Origin: Modestobacter sp.
Lineage (GTDB): Bacteria > Actinomycetota > Actinomycetes > Mycobacteriales > Geodermatophilaceae
Assembly (NCBI GenBank): GCA_025966175.1
Contig: JAOPVN010000142.1
Location: 1-5,833 of the forward strand
Direction of reading: 5' to 3'
DNA length: 5,833 nucleotides
Part shown: positions 4,468 through 5,833 of the stretch, piece by piece
How the letters are laid out: each line of letters begins with the position of its first letter
Numbering within the stretch: position 1 is the stretch's first letter
Translations under genes and position numbers: made by a program
Notes under the pieces: model-generated
What the model saw: only the letters and a program-made list of their open reading frames with translations
Databases searched by the model: none
What the model was told of the DNA's origin: nothing

Positions 4468-5358
4468 TCAGACCGCCTGACCGGTCACGGCCGGGGTGTC
4501 TGCCGGCAGCGCGACGGCGTGCGTCGCCGCGGTCTTGGCGTTGCGGCTCGTGCGTCGCTCGATGTACTTGGCCAGCTGGCTCAGCAGCACGTTCACCACG
4601 ATGTAGATCAGGCCGGCGCCCACGTACAGCTGGAACGTGTACTCGCTGCCGAACCGCGGGGTGAAGTACTCCACCAGGCTGCGCGCCTGCCGGAGCAGCT
4701 CGAAGTAACCGATGATGAAACCGAGTGAGCTGTCCTTGAGCAGCACGACCAGCTGGGCCACCAGGACCGGGAGCATCCGCCGGATCGCCTGCGGCAGCAG
4801 CACGAGCCGCATGACCTGTGACTTGCGCAGCCCCAGGCCGGACGCGGCCTCGGCCTGTCCCCGGTCCACCGACAGGATCCCGGCGCGGAAGATCTCCGCC
4901 AGGACGGCCATGTTGTAGAGGATCAGCCCGCAGGTGAGTGCGGCATAGGCGCTGAGCCGGATGCCGAAGCTCGGCAGCACGAAGTACAGCGCGAAGATGA
5001 CCACCAGCAGCGGGATCGCGCGGAAGAACTCGATCACGGTGGTGACGACGATCCGGACCAGGCGGTGGTCGGAGAGGCGTCCCACGGCCAGCAGCAGGCC
5101 GAGCAGGGTGGCGAACACCATCCCCACCGCAGCCACCTTCAGCGTCGCCACCAGCGCGTTCCCGAGGGCCTGGGGCACCCCGCTGTTGGGGTCGAAGAGC
5201 ACCGACCAGCGCTGGCCCTCCAGTTGGCCGTTGCCGCCGAGTCGGACGAGCACGAAGGCGACCACCGCCAGCACGACCAGTGCCCCGATCACCGTGCCGA
5301 TGCGGATCCGGGCCCGGGCCTTGGGGCCCGGGAGGTCGAAGAGGACCGGCGCGGTCAT
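4468..5358 (-). CDS. gluD: Amino-acid ABC transporter permease GluD (glutamate type)
   Basis: A 296-residue inner-membrane subunit of a polar-amino-acid ABC importer, probably for glutamate. The N-terminus VLFDLPGPKARARIRIG (5-21) resembles Corynebacterium GluD. A first membrane helix spans about 20-40, followed by an external stretch (GGNGQLEGQRWSVLFDPNSG, 41-60), then further helices at about 65-93, 103-130, 136-160, 195-215 and 243-263. The permease domain carries the conserved FFRAIPLLVV (111-120) and the ATPase-contacting EAA loop, QAEAASGLGLRKSQVMRLVL (168-187) plus LPQAIRRMLP. The C-terminal 30 residues are hydrophilic and poorly conserved in appearance. The ATG overlaps the gluC stop by 4 bp (ATGA), which favours translational coupling, and no separate Shine-Dalgarno is seen. 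The gene converges towards recX, as the glu cluster lies beside recX-recA in Corynebacterium. The substrate is inferred from context and similarity only. Confidence 0.9.
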   Translation of the reverse strand: MTAPVLFDLPGPKARARIRIGTVIGALVVLAVVAFVLVRLGGNGQLEGQRWSVLFDPNSGVPQALGNALVATLKVAAVGMVFATLLGLLLAVGRLSDHRLVRIVVTTVIEFFRAIPLLVVIFALYFVLPSFGIRLSAYAALTCGLILYNMAVLAEIFRAGILSVDRGQAEAASGLGLRKSQVMRLVLLPQAIRRMLPVLVAQLVVLLKDSSLGFIIGYFELLRQARSLVEYFTPRFGSEYTFQLYVGAGLIYIVVNVLLSQLAKYIERRTSRNAKTAATHAVALPADTPAVTGQAV

Positions 5359-5833
5359 CGGAGGATCGCCACCCGTCGCTCGACGCGGCTGATCGCGTAG
5401 GCCGACGGCAGGGTGATCAACATGTAGCCGATGACGACGGCGAGCAGCACCAGCAGGATCTCCCCACCGTTGGCGTTGGACAGCCGGGACAGCGAGGCAG
5501 TCAGTTCGGTGACCGCGAAGCCGGCGGCGATCGAGGTGTTCTTGACCATCGCGATGAGCACGTTGCCCAGCGGGGGGACCACGGTGCGGAAGGCCTGCGG
5601 CAGCACGACCTCCCGCAGGGACTGACCGAAGGTGAGCCCGATCGCCCGGGAGGCCTCCGCCTGACCGGCGGAGACCGCGTTGATGCCCGACCGATCCGCA
5701 TCACAGACTTAGGCAGCGGTGTACTTGCAGACCGCGAGCACCGAGCCGGTGAAGAAGCCGACGGCGAAGTCGATCTGCGGCAGCCCGAAGATGATTAAGA
5801 CGAAGACAACCGTCAGTGTCGTGTTTCGGTACG
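5355..5833 (-). pseudogene. gluC: Amino-acid ABC transporter permease GluC, with in-frame stop and cut by window edge
   Basis: The partner permease of GluD. From the right edge the frame reads RNTTLTVVFVLIIFGLPQ, then CKYTAA, a TAA stop (5711-5709), and continues in the same frame as VCDADRSGINAVSAGQAEAS, RAIGLTFGQSLREVVLPQAF (the EAA loop), PPLGNVLIAMVKNTSIAAGF and a last membrane segment (LLVLLAVVIGYMLITL), ending at 5355. In GluC relatives the stop position normally holds an aromatic residue (YTAAYVCEAVRSGIN pattern), so one base change from TAC or TAT explains it. Around and upstream of the stop, other conserved positions are also altered (RNTPL reads RNTTL, EAV reads DAD), a rare TTA codon appears at 5798-5796, and GC content drops. 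This could be a true pseudogene or low-quality sequence at a contig end. About 158 codons are visible of an expected 220 or so; the N-terminus is outside the window. Restart at GTG 5606 would give only 83 residues. Confidence 0.8.

Noticed and set aside
4961..5392. Plus-strand open frame opposite gluC/gluD
   Set aside because: It is a Ser/Thr/Arg-rich complement of membrane-helix codons; gluD is unmistakable on the other strand.

Overview
This window comes from a high-GC Gram-positive bacterium, an actinobacterium. Support comes from the GC-rich third codon positions, the actinobacterial RecA sequence, a DUF3046 gene directly upstream of recA, a mycobacterial-type SOS box, a RecA-NDp (PafBC-type) promoter motif, and a glutamate-type ABC importer beside recX. 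The recA-recX / gluD neighbourhood resembles the arrangement I know from Corynebacterium glutamicum. The RecA sequence looks to me closest to Geodermatophilales/Frankiales-like lineages, but I cannot fix the genus.

Layout. 1-239: C-terminal end of an unrecognised plus-strand protein. 240-367: a convergent gap with a weak hairpin and a strong but apparently orphan Shine-Dalgarno plus ATG. 368-1054 (minus): a RimJ/RimL-type GNAT acetyltransferase. 1055-1128: a divergent gap. 1129-1320 (plus): a 63-residue DUF3046 protein, possibly read from a leaderless transcript. 1321-1521: the recA control region, with an SOS-box promoter, two near-consensus DnaA-box 9-mers and a PafBC-type promoter, in that order. 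1522-2553: recA. 2561-3532: recX, with an unusually long Gly/Arg-rich N-terminal extension and a long C-terminal tail. 3533-3774: a gene-free convergent gap with two strong hairpins. 3775-4197 (minus): an unrecognised 140-residue protein with a second, very well placed ribosome binding site inside it. 4198-4467: gene-free, holding the presumed upstream region of that gene and a strong hairpin after gluD. 4468-5358 (minus): gluD, an amino-acid ABC permease. 5355-5833 (minus): gluC, the partner permease, overlapping gluD by 4 bp, interrupted by an in-frame stop and cut by the window edge.

How the genes work together. recA and recX form a tight operon for recombination and its control. The operon carries both a LexA-type operator and a LexA-independent damage promoter, as in mycobacteria. 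gluC and gluD are translationally coupled subunits of a probable glutamate importer; the ATPase (gluA) and binding protein (gluB) would lie beyond the right edge. The acetyltransferase and the 140-residue protein have no evident link to either system.

I did not find a clearly new multigene system. The most notable points are the DnaA-box-like pair between the two recA promoters, the disordered extensions of RecX, the internal start in the 140-residue gene, and the nonsense codon with degraded codon usage in gluC at the window end, which may be a sequence-quality artefact. No tRNA, rRNA, CRISPR array, insertion sequence or integrase was seen.
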